Assembly (NCBI GenBank): GCA_003499925.1
Contig: DNRQ01000068.1
Span: 318 to 7,951 of the forward strand
Direction: 5' to 3'
Source: Geobacter sp.
GTDB taxonomy: Bacteria > Desulfobacterota > Desulfuromonadia > Geobacterales > Geobacteraceae
DNA: 7,634 bases
Positions 1 through 5,015 of the stretch are shown piece by piece. How positions within the stretch are numbered: the stretch's first letter is position 1; each line of letters opens with the position of its first letter. A model generated the notes under the pieces. It was not told the DNA's origin and made no database searches. It was given only the letters and a program-made list of their open reading frames with translations. The position numbers and the translations under genes were made by a program.

Positions 1-123
1 GAGGGCTAGGGAGAGGGGGGGGAAGGGCCAGTGCAAGAAGCAAACCGGACACTGCTGGGGTCGGGGGGGATTTTACCCGGTTGCAACGGAGTGCCGATTG
101 CGCTTTAGGGCAAATCGCACCCT

Positions 124-151
124 AAGTCCCCCCTTTTTCAAAGGGGGACTT
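124..151. repeat. C-rich hairpin repeat, copy 1
   Basis: An inverted repeat pairs AAGTCCCCC plus CTTT with AAAG plus GGGGACTT around a short TTC loop, with one bulged C. The core CCCCCCTTTTTCAAAGGGGG recurs at 5348-5368, and the associated string ATCCCCCCGACCCC occurs in reverse at about 57-72 and forward at 5337-5351. A second small dyad, TTAGGG (105-110) with CCCTAA (120-125), lies beside it. This looks like a dispersed intergenic repeat of the genome. It lies downstream of the hicA remnant and could act as a transcript end, but no T-tract is visible. I see no gene in positions 1-244. Confidence 0.6.
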
Positions 152-244
152 CCCGCTGCACTGATGCAAGCTGACATTGCCGATGAAACGCGTGGTCTGG
201 GTGCACGGCTGGAGGATTGATAGAGAGGTATCGGATGCGGATAG

Positions 245-317
245 TTATTTAACAGGCGGGATGCCGAGATCCTTACAGATCTTTCGTGCCAGGACATCGC
301 TGTGGTGTTCTTTTCAT
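245..317 (-). pseudogene. hicA: hicA toxin remnant, internally deleted
   Basis: HicA is a small double-stranded-RNA-binding-fold mRNA interferase normally of about 60-80 residues, neutralised by HicB. Here the ATG at 317 overlaps the hicB stop (ATGA), as in intact operons of this family, and begins MKR. In that frame it stops after 14 codons. One frame over, positions 310-248 read EHHSDVLARKICKDLGIPPVK and then a TAA. This matches the usual HicA C-terminus (ARKIC-DLGIP). The middle of the gene, including the catalytic His region (G-x-H) and most of the fold, is missing and the two ends are out of frame. I infer an internal deletion of roughly 35-40 codons. The toxin should be inactive. The family match is from memory of conserved HicA tails. 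Confidence 0.8.
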
Positions 318-526
318 ACTGCTATCTTCTCTTCACTATAATCAGCGCCAGCGGCGAGGAGCGCATCCTGCTTGTTGAATTCCAAAGCCTCCCGCAAGGC
401 ACTGCGCAAGCTTTTGAGCAACTCCTTGTGGGAGCTTTCCTGGCAATTCACACCGGGAACTTCTTCGATCCAGCCCAGCCACCATTCGCCATCTCGCTTG
501 ATAATCGCAGTATATTCGTTGTTCAT
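314..526 (-). CDS. hicB: HicB-family antitoxin, toxin partner lost
   Basis: This 70-residue protein has the N-terminal HicB/UPF0150 fold: a beta strand YTAIIKRDGEWWLGWIEE, the signature EVPGVN at 22-27, then a helix with HKELLKSLRSALREALE. It is the short HicB form without an added C-terminal DNA-binding domain. Its known role is to bind and block HicA toxin. I chose the ATG at 526 over an in-frame ATG at 568 because the family begins just before the YTAII strand and a GAGG (534-537) lies seven bases upstream. The hicA start overlaps its stop by ATGA, but hicA is broken, so this antitoxin is an orphan in this window. It may still bind toxins encoded elsewhere. The alternative, an unrelated UPF0150 protein, is unlikely given the hicA tail right behind it. 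Confidence 0.88.
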   Translation of the reverse strand: MNNEYTAIIKRDGEWWLGWIEEVPGVNCQESSHKELLKSLRSALREALEFNKQDALLAAGADYSEEKIAV

Positions 527-661
527 ACCATGACCTCGCAGTAATATTGAATTTTGCAAGAATAACATAAATTATGACCATCGGAAAGAAATCAAAGGCG
601 CAGCACAACACGACCGCCTAATGAGCACTCAACATCGTTTTCACCTTCTTTGGTAAAAACC

Positions 662-769
662 TCACCCGATGGAGGCGAGTTCCAGCCTGCCGCCCCAGCG
701 CAGCATCAGTTCGGCACGCAGCCGTTCGTTTCCCGGAGCGCTCAGCCCCGGATCCCGCTCGACTAGAGC
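662..769 (-). pseudogene. Second, diverged copy of the recG 3' end
   Basis: Read on the minus strand, this gives 35 residues ending in stop: ALVERDPGLSAPGN, then ERLRAELMLRWGGRLELASIG. It matches the end of the full recG at 2507-2614. Over 110 aligned bases (660-769 against 2505-2614, a constant offset of 1845) I count nine mismatches. Seven codons differ synonymously and one changes Ser to Ala (AGC to GCC). Homology stops abruptly at 769. Beyond it the frame reads unrelated sequence to a stop near 808. On the other side the match ends three bases past the recG stop codon. The fragment has no start and cannot be a gene. Its mostly silent differences suggest it came from a functional recG in a relative rather than from local decay. 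Confidence 0.92.
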
Positions 770-786
770 CGGCACCGTCAGCTGGA

Positions 787-831
787 TTGACTTGTTATAC
801 GATTTGTTTTACTGTACATTAAACGGTACAG
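787..831 (+). promoter_or_regulatory. yefM-yoeB promoter and operator
   Basis: A near-consensus -35 TTGACT lies at 787-792. With a 17-base spacer the -10 would be TACTGT (810-815), a weak match. A perfect dyad CTGTAC-N8-GTACAG spans 812-831. It contains TGTACA (813-818) and the variant GGTACA (825-830), centred exactly 12 bp apart. The E. coli yefM-yoeB operator is known to use TGTACA cores spaced 12 bp centre to centre, so this is very probably the autorepression site for YefM and the YefM-YoeB complex. The site overlaps the -10 and lies about 20 bases before the yefM start. Confidence 0.75.
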
Positions 832-850
832 GTCCCTTGGGAGGAACGCA

Positions 851-1102
851 ATGAATACGATCACATACACCTCGGCTCGTACTAATCTTGCACAAACAAT
901 GGAAAAAGTTTGTGATGACCATGCGCCAGTCATAATCACCCGCAAAGCTGCCAAGCCCGTCATTATGATGTCTCTTGATGACTACGAAGCCCTCGAAGAG
1001 ACGGCGTACCTGCTTAGAAGCCCAAAAAATGTACATAGGCTGCTAGAGTCAATTGCTGAGCTTGAAGCAGGCAGAGGAAGAGAAAGGGAGTTGGTAGATT
1101 GA
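851..1102 (+). CDS. yefM: YefM antitoxin (Phd/YefM family)
   Basis: This 83-residue protein is the antitoxin and transcriptional repressor of the YefM-YoeB type II system. It closely resembles E. coli YefM. The N-terminal dimer and DNA-binding half begins MNTITYTSARTNLAQTMEKV. Arg10 and Arg31, at the positions linked to operator contact in E. coli YefM, are both present. The motif SLDDYEALEETAYLLRSP (41-58) is the family hallmark before the flexible toxin-wrapping tail (residues ~59-83). The start is supported by GGGAGGA at 839-845. The stop overlaps the yoeB TTG start by four bases (TTGA), suggesting translational coupling. The upstream TGTACA dyad implies autoregulation. It appears intact, unlike the neighbouring hicBA and mazEF loci. 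Confidence 0.95.
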   Translation: MNTITYTSARTNLAQTMEKVCDDHAPVIITRKAAKPVIMMSLDDYEALEETAYLLRSPKNVHRLLESIAELEAGRGRERELVD

Positions 1103-1353
1103 AGTTAGTCTTCTCGGAACATGCATGGGAGGAATATATTTATTGGCAAAGTGTCGATAAAAAGATTTCAAAGCGGATCAATATATTAATTCGGGATATT
1201 CAACGAATGCCGTATGATGGATTAGGAAAGCCGGAACCTTTAAAACATGCTCTCTCCGGATATTGGTCCCGCAGAATCAACGATGAGCATCGCATTGTAT
1301 ATAAAGTCGAAGAAAACTCAGTAATTATTGCCCAGTTTCGCTATCATTATTGA
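1099..1353 (+). CDS. yoeB: YoeB toxin, ribosome-dependent mRNA interferase
   Basis: This 84-residue protein has the same length as E. coli YoeB and aligns without gaps from memory. YoeB binds the ribosomal A site and cleaves mRNA near start codons; YefM blocks it. Family landmarks are W10, YIYWQ (13-17), GKPEPLKHALSGYWSRRI (43-60), EHRIVY (63-68) and the C-terminal RYHY. The catalytic residues known for E. coli, Glu46, Arg65, His83 and Tyr84, all occur at the same positions, so the toxin should be active. Translation starts at TTG (1099), overlapping the yefM stop, with GGGAG at 1086-1090 upstream. A TTG start and overlap would keep toxin output tied to antitoxin translation. A further small ORF follows 28 bases downstream. 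Confidence 0.95.
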   Translation: MKLVFSEHAWEEYIYWQSVDKKISKRINILIRDIQRMPYDGLGKPEPLKHALSGYWSRRINDEHRIVYKVEENSVIIAQFRYHY

Positions 1354-1381
1354 ATTGATCAACGGGAACTGGAGGTGTACC

Positions 1382-1582
1382 GTGACCGATTTACGAAGCT
1401 TAATTGGTCCGCGCAGAATAAGCAAATTCGTTCAGAAACTGGTCCGTCCACATGTAGTGCGCCCAAATCTCGACTCGGAATATGCTGAAATGGCAAGGGA
1501 TACAAAGAGGGAAGAGGAAGCCATAGACTGGGCCGAGAGTACATTCACCCTTACTCCAGCGATACTCGGTATAGGTGCTTAA
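1382..1582 (+). CDS. Small protein with MazE-like antitoxin tail
   Basis: This 66-residue ORF begins at GTG (1382) with a strong GGAGG at 1371-1375, 28 bases after yoeB, so it is probably the third gene of the yefM-yoeB transcript. The family is not firmly recognised. Residues ~30-54, EYAEMARDTKREEEAIDWAE plus STF, resemble the acidic helical tail of antitoxins paired with MazF/PemK toxins, and match the orphan tail RIEWAETTF at 2115-2141. The usual N-terminal CopG-like or AbrB-like DNA-binding domain is not evident in MTDLRSLIGPRRISKFVQKL. After STF the protein ends TLTPAILGIGA rather than the KDMA-type ending seen before mazF, so the end looks replaced. It may be a chimeric or decaying antitoxin. 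A hairpin terminator follows directly. Confidence 0.6.
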   Translation: MTDLRSLIGPRRISKFVQKLVRPHVVRPNLDSEYAEMARDTKREEEAIDWAESTFTLTPAILGIGA

Positions 1583-1593
1583 TCGAACCTTGA

Positions 1594-1622
1594 GGGGGTT
1601 ACAGCCCAAGTAACCCCCGTTT
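1594..1622 (+). terminator. Hairpin terminator of the yefM-yoeB operon
   Basis: A perfect 9-bp stem GGGGGTTAC (1594-1602) and GTAACCCCC (1610-1618) encloses the loop AGCCCAA. It is followed by GTTTCCGTCTCTT, only partly T-rich. It lies 11 bases after the stop of the third ORF, the expected place for the end of the yefM-yoeB transcript. The stem is convincing, but the weak U-tract lowers certainty of intrinsic termination. Confidence 0.7.
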
Positions 1623-1706
1623 CCGTCTCTTCAACCCTTCCCTTGGGATACCCCTTGATGATCGGAAGGATCTCGATAACCAGCCGGTATCTTACCCCCC
1701 CACCCG

Positions 1707-1820
1707 CACCTGACAACTTATCACCTCCACCTGACAACTTATCACCTCCACCTGATAACTTATCACCCGCACCTGACGACTTATCGCCTGCACATCACGA
1801 CTTATCACCTGCATCTGAGG
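1707..1820. repeat. Five tandem 21-bp repeats
   Basis: Units start at 1707, 1728, 1749, 1770 and 1791, with a partial sixth at 1812. The first unit reads CACCTGACAACTTATCACC followed by TC. Units 1 and 2 are identical, and units 3-5 drift progressively (TGATAAC, TGACGAC, ATCACGAC). The core ACTTATC is kept in all except unit 4's flank change to ACTTATCGCC. The period of 21 bp equals two helical turns, so any protein binding each unit would sit on one face. There are no spacers, so it is not a CRISPR array. It could be iteron-like or transposase-end-like repeats or a simple minisatellite. Confidence 0.9.
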
Positions 1821-1920
1821 TGTGCGCGAGGGGGACGCCCCTGCGAACATGCGAAAAATCATCCTCGCAGCAGTGAAGTCGGTTGTGTGATTTCAGCAGG
1901 TTCAGGACCGCCCTGCGAGG

Positions 1921-1962
1921 CCTGGGCCTGGGCCTGGGCCTGGGCCTGGGCCTGGGCCTGGG
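1921..1962. repeat. CCTGGG hexanucleotide microsatellite, seven units
   Basis: Seven perfect copies of CCTGGG run without interruption and are preceded by GCGAGG and followed by CCGCGG. A minus-strand frame across it would encode alternating Ala-Gln, but no believable gene contains it. A perfect hexamer tract is prone to slipped-strand length change. Because six is a multiple of three, it would not switch frames. No promoter that it would space is visible. Confidence 0.95.
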
Positions 1963-2011
1963 CCGCGGCATGACCGCCTTTAAGGGGATCGGAAGCTAGA
2001 TCGGTGGGGAA

Positions 2012-2025
2012 GGCAAAATTTTGCC
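2012..2025. other. Perfect 14-bp palindrome GGCAAAATTTTGCC
   Basis: GGCAAAATTTTGCC is its own reverse complement and sits about 90 bases before the orphan antitoxin tail and 127 before mazF. It has the size of a dimeric repressor site and could be a leftover operator of the mazE-mazF operon. No -10 or -35 boxes could be assigned around it with confidence. Confidence 0.35.
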
Positions 2026-2099
2026 GGCCAAATTCACCTCTAGCCGCCGGAGAGGGGGGTCGCGATGCACTGGTTAGGCTAGACGGGGCCGAGAGAAGC

Positions 2100-2165
2100 G
2101 GCATTGAAGGCCGAATCGAGTGGGCCGAGACCACATTCAAGGACATGGCCCATGAGACGGAGTGA
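2100..2165 (+). pseudogene. C-terminal tail of a mazE-like antitoxin
   Basis: In this frame the sequence reads GIEGRIEWAETTFKDMAHET plus E, then TGA (2163-2165). It overlaps the mazF start (2152) by 14 bases, the arrangement expected of an antitoxin stop preceding its toxin. RIEWAETTF matches AIDWAESTF of the ORF at 1382-1582 at protein level, and TGGGCCGAGA and ACATTCA are shared at DNA level. Upstream, the frame stays open with GTG at 2004, but the translation (for example SPLAAGEGG) looks like repeat-derived spacer, not an antitoxin. I infer that the N-terminal part of the mazF-linked antitoxin has been lost or replaced. A short fusion peptide from GTG 2004 cannot be excluded. Confidence 0.65.
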
Positions 2166-2439
2166 GGTCTGGTGGGTAAATTTTGATCCTTCCTTAGGGG
2201 GAGGAATACGGAAAAAACGTCCGGCTGTCATCGTAAGCAATGATGCATCGAACAAATTCCTGGATCGAGTTCAAGTTGTGCCCTTGACAAGCAAGACAGA
2301 CCGTTTCTATCCCAGTGAGGCATTGGTTACTTTTGAAGATAAAGAGAGCAAGGCCATGGCGGACCAACTGGCGACTGTAAGCAAGTTGCGGCTCTTTAAA
2401 CTGGCAGGAGTTCTATCTCAAGAAGATATGGAAGGATAG
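2152..2439 (+). CDS. mazF: MazF/PemK-type toxin with frameshifted C-terminus
   Basis: This 95-residue product belongs to the MazF/PemK endoribonuclease family, which cuts single-stranded RNA at short motifs. It begins MRRSEVWWVNFDPSLGGGIR. It has KKRPAVIVSND (21-31) with the catalytic-type Arg23 and VPLTS (43-47) with Thr46, the positions equivalent to Arg25 and Thr48 of Bacillus MazF by eye. AAGGA at 2139-2143 supports the ATG at 2152. The in-frame TAG at 2437 comes early. One frame over, 2436-2474 reads IEDVIKIQLGFR and then TGA, the usual last helix of the family (-VE-AIKIQLGL). A single missing base near 2430-2436 explains this. The truncated toxin lacks the terminal helix and also its full antitoxin, so I infer reduced or no activity. 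A sequencing error at this base is the alternative. Confidence 0.88.
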   Translation: MRRSEVWWVNFDPSLGGGIRKKRPAVIVSNDASNKFLDRVQVVPLTSKTDRFYPSEALVTFEDKESKAMADQLATVSKLRLFKLAGVLSQEDMEG

Positions 2440-2506
2440 AGGATGTCATAAAAATACAACTTGGGTTTCGTTGAAAATCAAAACAGTCAGAATGCATCGT
2501 GAAGCC

Positions 2507-4951
2507 TCACCCGATCGAGGCGAGTTCCAGCCTGCCGCCCCAGCGCAGCATCAATTCGCTGCGCAGCCGTTCGTTTCCCGGAGCGCTCAGCCCGGGGTCG
2601 CGCTCGACTAGGGCGAACGCCTCCTTCCGCGCCTGCTCCAACACCCCGCCATCGCGCAGTATGTCCGCTACCTTCAACTCCGGAAGCCCCGCCTGCCTGG
2701 TTCCCAGGAAATCCCCGGGACCCCGGATCTGGAGATCGGCCTCGGCGATGACGAAACCGTCTGAGCTCTCGACCATCACCTCTAAACGCCTCGCGCCATC
2801 CTCTGAACGCTTGTCCCCGGTCAAAAGGATGCAGCGGGAACGCTCGCTGCCGCGCCCTACCCTGCCCCGCAGCTGATGCAGTTGGGAGAGGCCGAAGCGC
2901 TCGGCGTGCTCGATCACCATGACGGTGGCGTTGGGGACGTCGATGCCGACCTCGATGACGGTGGTGGCGACCAGGATGTCGGTCTCTCCCGCCTTGAAGG
3001 AGGTCATCACCGCCTCTTTCTCGGCTGCGCTCATCCTGCCGTGCAGGACGGCGACCCGCAGATCGGCAAAAACATCCTGGGCCAGATGTGCGGCCATCTG
3101 CACGGCGGCCTTCAGATCGCTTTTCTCTGACTCTTCGACCAGCGGGTAGATGACGTAGGCCTGTCTCCCCTTTTTCACCTCTTCGCGCACGACCGCATAC
3201 ACCTCCTTGCGGCGCGCCTCACGCGCTATGCGGGTGTCGATTGGGGTCCGGCCGGGAGGGAGCTCGTCGATAACGGAGAGGGAGAGATCGCCGAAGACGG
3301 TCATGGAAAGGGTGCGCGGGATGGGCGTCGCCGTCATCACCAGGATGTCGGGATTCTCCCCCTTGCGCTTCAGAAGCGCACGCTGCACGACGCCGAAACG
3401 GTGCTGCTCGTCGATGACGCCGAGTCCCAGCCGGTGAAACTCCACCTTTTCCTGAATCACGGCGTGCGTTCCCACCACGATACGGGTCTCGCCGGAGGCG
3501 ATCCGCTCCAGCGTCTCCCCCTTACCTTTCACGCTCGCGGTCAGAAGTGCCACGCTGATGCCGAGTCGCTCACAGTAGCCGTGGATGTTCAGATAGTGCT
3601 GCTCGGCCAGAAGCTCGGTGGGCGCCATGATGGCTACCTGGTAGTCATTCTCGACGCAGATCAGGGCTGCCAGGAGCGCGACAAGCGTCTTCCCGCAACC
3701 GACGTCGCCCTGCACCAGCCGGTGCATCGGGTGCGGCGACATCATGTCCTCCTTGATCTCTGACAGCACCCGTCTTTGGGCATTGGTGAGTGAGAACGGC
3801 AGCAGCTTCAGGAGTTCTTTGGTATAGCGGTGCGTCACCTTGAAACTGATGCCGTCTTCCAGGGCGACGCCGCGTTTCTTGAGGGCGAGCCCCAGTTGCA
3901 GGAAGAACAGCTCGTCGAAAGCCAGCGAGCGGTGCGCCTCGCCCTTCCCCTCGTTGAGCGCGGTCACGGCGCTGGAAGGATCGGGCGCATGCGCCTCCCG
4001 AAGCGCAACCGGCAGCGAAAGGAGCTTATGGCGTCGGACGATCTCCTCGGGGAGCGCACCTGTCACATAGCGGCTGAAGCGCTGCACGGTGTCACGCATG
4101 ATGCGGCGCATCAGCTTCTGGCTCACCCCCTCGGTGAGCGGATAGACCGGAAGGATCCTGCCGAAGTTCTCGGGGTCCCGGGCCATGACCTGGCTTAGAT
4201 CCTCGCCTTCCGCCGCCCATTCCACCTCGGGGTGGTGCATCTCGCGCTGAAAACCGAACTGCGCCACATCGCCGATGAAGATGCCGCGCCGGCCCGGCTG
4301 CAGGTTCTTCTTCATGAACGTTGGGTGGAAATGGAACCACTTGAGCGGCAGGCTTCCGCTGTCGTCGCGCACGATCGCCTCGAAATAGCGCCGCCCCCCC
4401 TTGGTGGTCAAGGCCTCGGCCGATACCACGGTGGCGAAGAAAGCCTCGGTGTTGCCGGGACGCAGTTCCGCAATCCGCTTCAACTCGCGGCGGTCCTCGT
4501 AGCGGTTGGGGAGCAGATACAGGGCGTCCTCGACCGTGGCGATCCCCTTCTTGCCGAGCGCTTCGGCGAGCTTTGGCCCCACCCCTTTTATGGAACGGAT
4601 CGGGGTCTTCAACTCCTCACGGGCGGGATCTGCGAAAGTCTTTGCGGCCGGGACCGCCACAGATTTTGTCGGCGAAGCGGCTACAGGGTTTGCATCGGAA
4701 GCGGCTACAGGGTTTGCATTCGAAGCGGCTACAGGGTTTGCATTCGAGGACGCCGTGGATTTTACTGCAGCGGCAGCAGACTTTGCAGCCGGGACCTTTC
4801 TATCTTTTTTGGTTTGGGGCTGTACTGAGATGCGGAGGGTGCCGTCGACGACCTCGATGCTGAGCAGGTCGCCCGGGCTAAGGGCCAGGGATTTTCTGAG
4901 CTCTTCCGGAAGCGGGATGGACCCGTCTGGGGCAAGCGTGATGATCGGCAT
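2507..4951 (-). CDS. recG: ATP-dependent DNA helicase RecG with N-terminal AbrB-like domain
   Basis: RecG is a superfamily 2 translocase that regresses stalled replication forks and processes branched DNA. The 814 residues exceed the ~690 of E. coli RecG. Residues 1-45 look like a SpoVT/AbrB swapped-hairpin domain (GSIPLPEELRKSLALSPGD, EVVDGTLRISV). Residues 46-112 are an Ala/Pro-rich linker with NANPVAAS repeats. The RecG core starts near 115 with IKGVGPKLAEALGKKGI, then the wedge OB domain (~165-240). The helicase motifs are GDVGCGKT (Walker A, 415-422), DEQH (514-517), TATPIPRT (540-547), QLRGRVGRG (693-701) and the RecG-specific RGPGDFLGTRQAG (743-755). All look functional. The ATG at 4951 has no clear Shine-Dalgarno but begins the AbrB fold. 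The gene follows the DUF1858 gene by 64 bases. Its last 35 codons are repeated at 662-769. Confidence 0.97.
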   Translation of the reverse strand: MPIITLAPDGSIPLPEELRKSLALSPGDLLSIEVVDGTLRISVQPQTKKDRKVPAAKSAAAAVKSTASSNANPVAASNANPVAASDANPVAASPTKSVAVPAAKTFADPAREELKTPIRSIKGVGPKLAEALGKKGIATVEDALYLLPNRYEDRRELKRIAELRPGNTEAFFATVVSAEALTTKGGRRYFEAIVRDDSGSLPLKWFHFHPTFMKKNLQPGRRGIFIGDVAQFGFQREMHHPEVEWAAEGEDLSQVMARDPENFGRILPVYPLTEGVSQKLMRRIMRDTVQRFSRYVTGALPEEIVRRHKLLSLPVALREAHAPDPSSAVTALNEGKGEAHRSLAFDELFFLQLGLALKKRGVALEDGISFKVTHRYTKELLKLLPFSLTNAQRRVLSEIKEDMMSPHPMHRLVQGDVGCGKTLVALLAALICVENDYQVAIMAPTELLAEQHYLNIHGYCERLGISVALLTASVKGKGETLERIASGETRIVVGTHAVIQEKVEFHRLGLGVIDEQHRFGVVQRALLKRKGENPDILVMTATPIPRTLSMTVFGDLSLSVIDELPPGRTPIDTRIAREARRKEVYAVVREEVKKGRQAYVIYPLVEESEKSDLKAAVQMAAHLAQDVFADLRVAVLHGRMSAAEKEAVMTSFKAGETDILVATTVIEVGIDVPNATVMVIEHAERFGLSQLHQLRGRVGRGSERSRCILLTGDKRSEDGARRLEVMVESSDGFVIAEADLQIRGPGDFLGTRQAGLPELKVADILRDGGVLEQARKEAFALVERDPGLSAPGNERLRSELMLRWGGRLELASIG
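4674..4745. repeat. Three tandem 24-bp repeats inside recG linker
   Basis: Units at 4674-4697, 4698-4721 and 4722-4745 each contain GAAGCGGCTACAGGGTTTGC. The last two are identical and the first differs only at its final two bases. On the minus strand they encode the octapeptide NANPVAAS (once DANPVAAS) between the AbrB-like domain and the helicase core. The number of units is likely to vary between strains because the repeat is in frame and lies in a flexible linker. Confidence 0.93.
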
Positions 4952-4969
4952 GGGAAGGAAGACGAAAGT

Positions 4970-5002
4970 GCCGGGCGCAGGAGAACTCCTCCCACGCCCG
5001 GC
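4970..5002. other. Two-level hairpin between DUF1858 gene and recG
   Basis: An outer 8-bp stem GCCGGGCG (4970-4977) and CGCCCGGC (4995-5002) encloses an inner stem AGGAG (4979-4983) and CTCCT (4986-4990) with loop AA. It occupies the 64-base gap between the DUF1858 stop and the recG start. In minus-strand RNA the sequence after it (ACTTTCGTCTTCCTT) is only mildly U-rich. It could partly terminate transcripts from the DUF1858 gene or hold the recG leader folded. The recG start lacks an obvious ribosome binding site. Confidence 0.5.
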
Positions 5003-5015
5003 AGCAAACGGTCTA

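Larger units (their letters stand above)
1583..2099. other. 517-base gene-poor, repeat-rich spacer
   Basis: Apart from the terminator, the 21-bp and hexamer repeats and one palindrome (each listed separately), I find no credible gene. Open frames cross it on both strands (1643-1876 plus, 1859-2146 minus). Their products are dominated by repeat-derived strings (PDNLSPP, AQAQAQ) and lack a ribosome binding site or family match. The spacer separates two related antitoxin tails, at 1523-1547 and 2115-2141. It may be inserted or rearranged DNA within a former mazE-mazF operon. Confidence 0.6.
660..2614. other. Putative toxin-antitoxin island bounded by recG 3'-end repeats
   Basis: The outer limits are the two direct copies of the recG 3' end (660-769 and 2505-2614). 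The 1.7 kb between them carries yefM-yoeB, a MazE-like small ORF, repeats, and a damaged mazE-mazF pair. These genes are visibly lower in G+C than recG, greA and carB and run on the opposite strand. A repeat of a gene's 3' end on both sides of foreign DNA is the known result of elements that insert in the end of a gene and restore it. It can also arise by homologous recombination. No integrase, transposase or terminal inverted repeat is visible, so the mechanism is inference. Confidence 0.55.

Noticed and set aside
73..297. Minus-strand open frame of 74 codons over the left intergenic region
   Set aside because: It overlaps the hicA remnant in another frame, and its SPPLKKGG stretch is just the translated C-rich hairpin repeat. 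There is no ribosome binding site or family match.
1707..1820. Possible CRISPR array
   Set aside because: The 21-bp units are head to tail without unique spacers, and no cas gene is present.
1643..1876. Plus-strand frame encoding PDNLSPP heptads
   Set aside because: The heptads are a by-product of 21-bp DNA repeats. The start follows a terminator, no ribosome binding site is seen, and the flanks do not look like protein.
1859..2146. Minus-strand frame with Ala-Gln repeats
   Set aside because: It is low-complexity translation of the CCTGGG tract and spacer, antisense to the orphan antitoxin tail, with no domain.
660..2614. Complete integrative element with recombinase
   Set aside because: No integrase, transposase, terminal inverted repeats or clear attachment core beyond the recG tail is visible, so only an island with recG repeats is claimed.
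2499..4863. Several long plus-strand frames opposite recG, including a 198-codon and a 240-codon frame
   Set aside because: They are antisense shadows of a high G+C gene with complete RecG motifs. Their products are repeat- or composition-driven.
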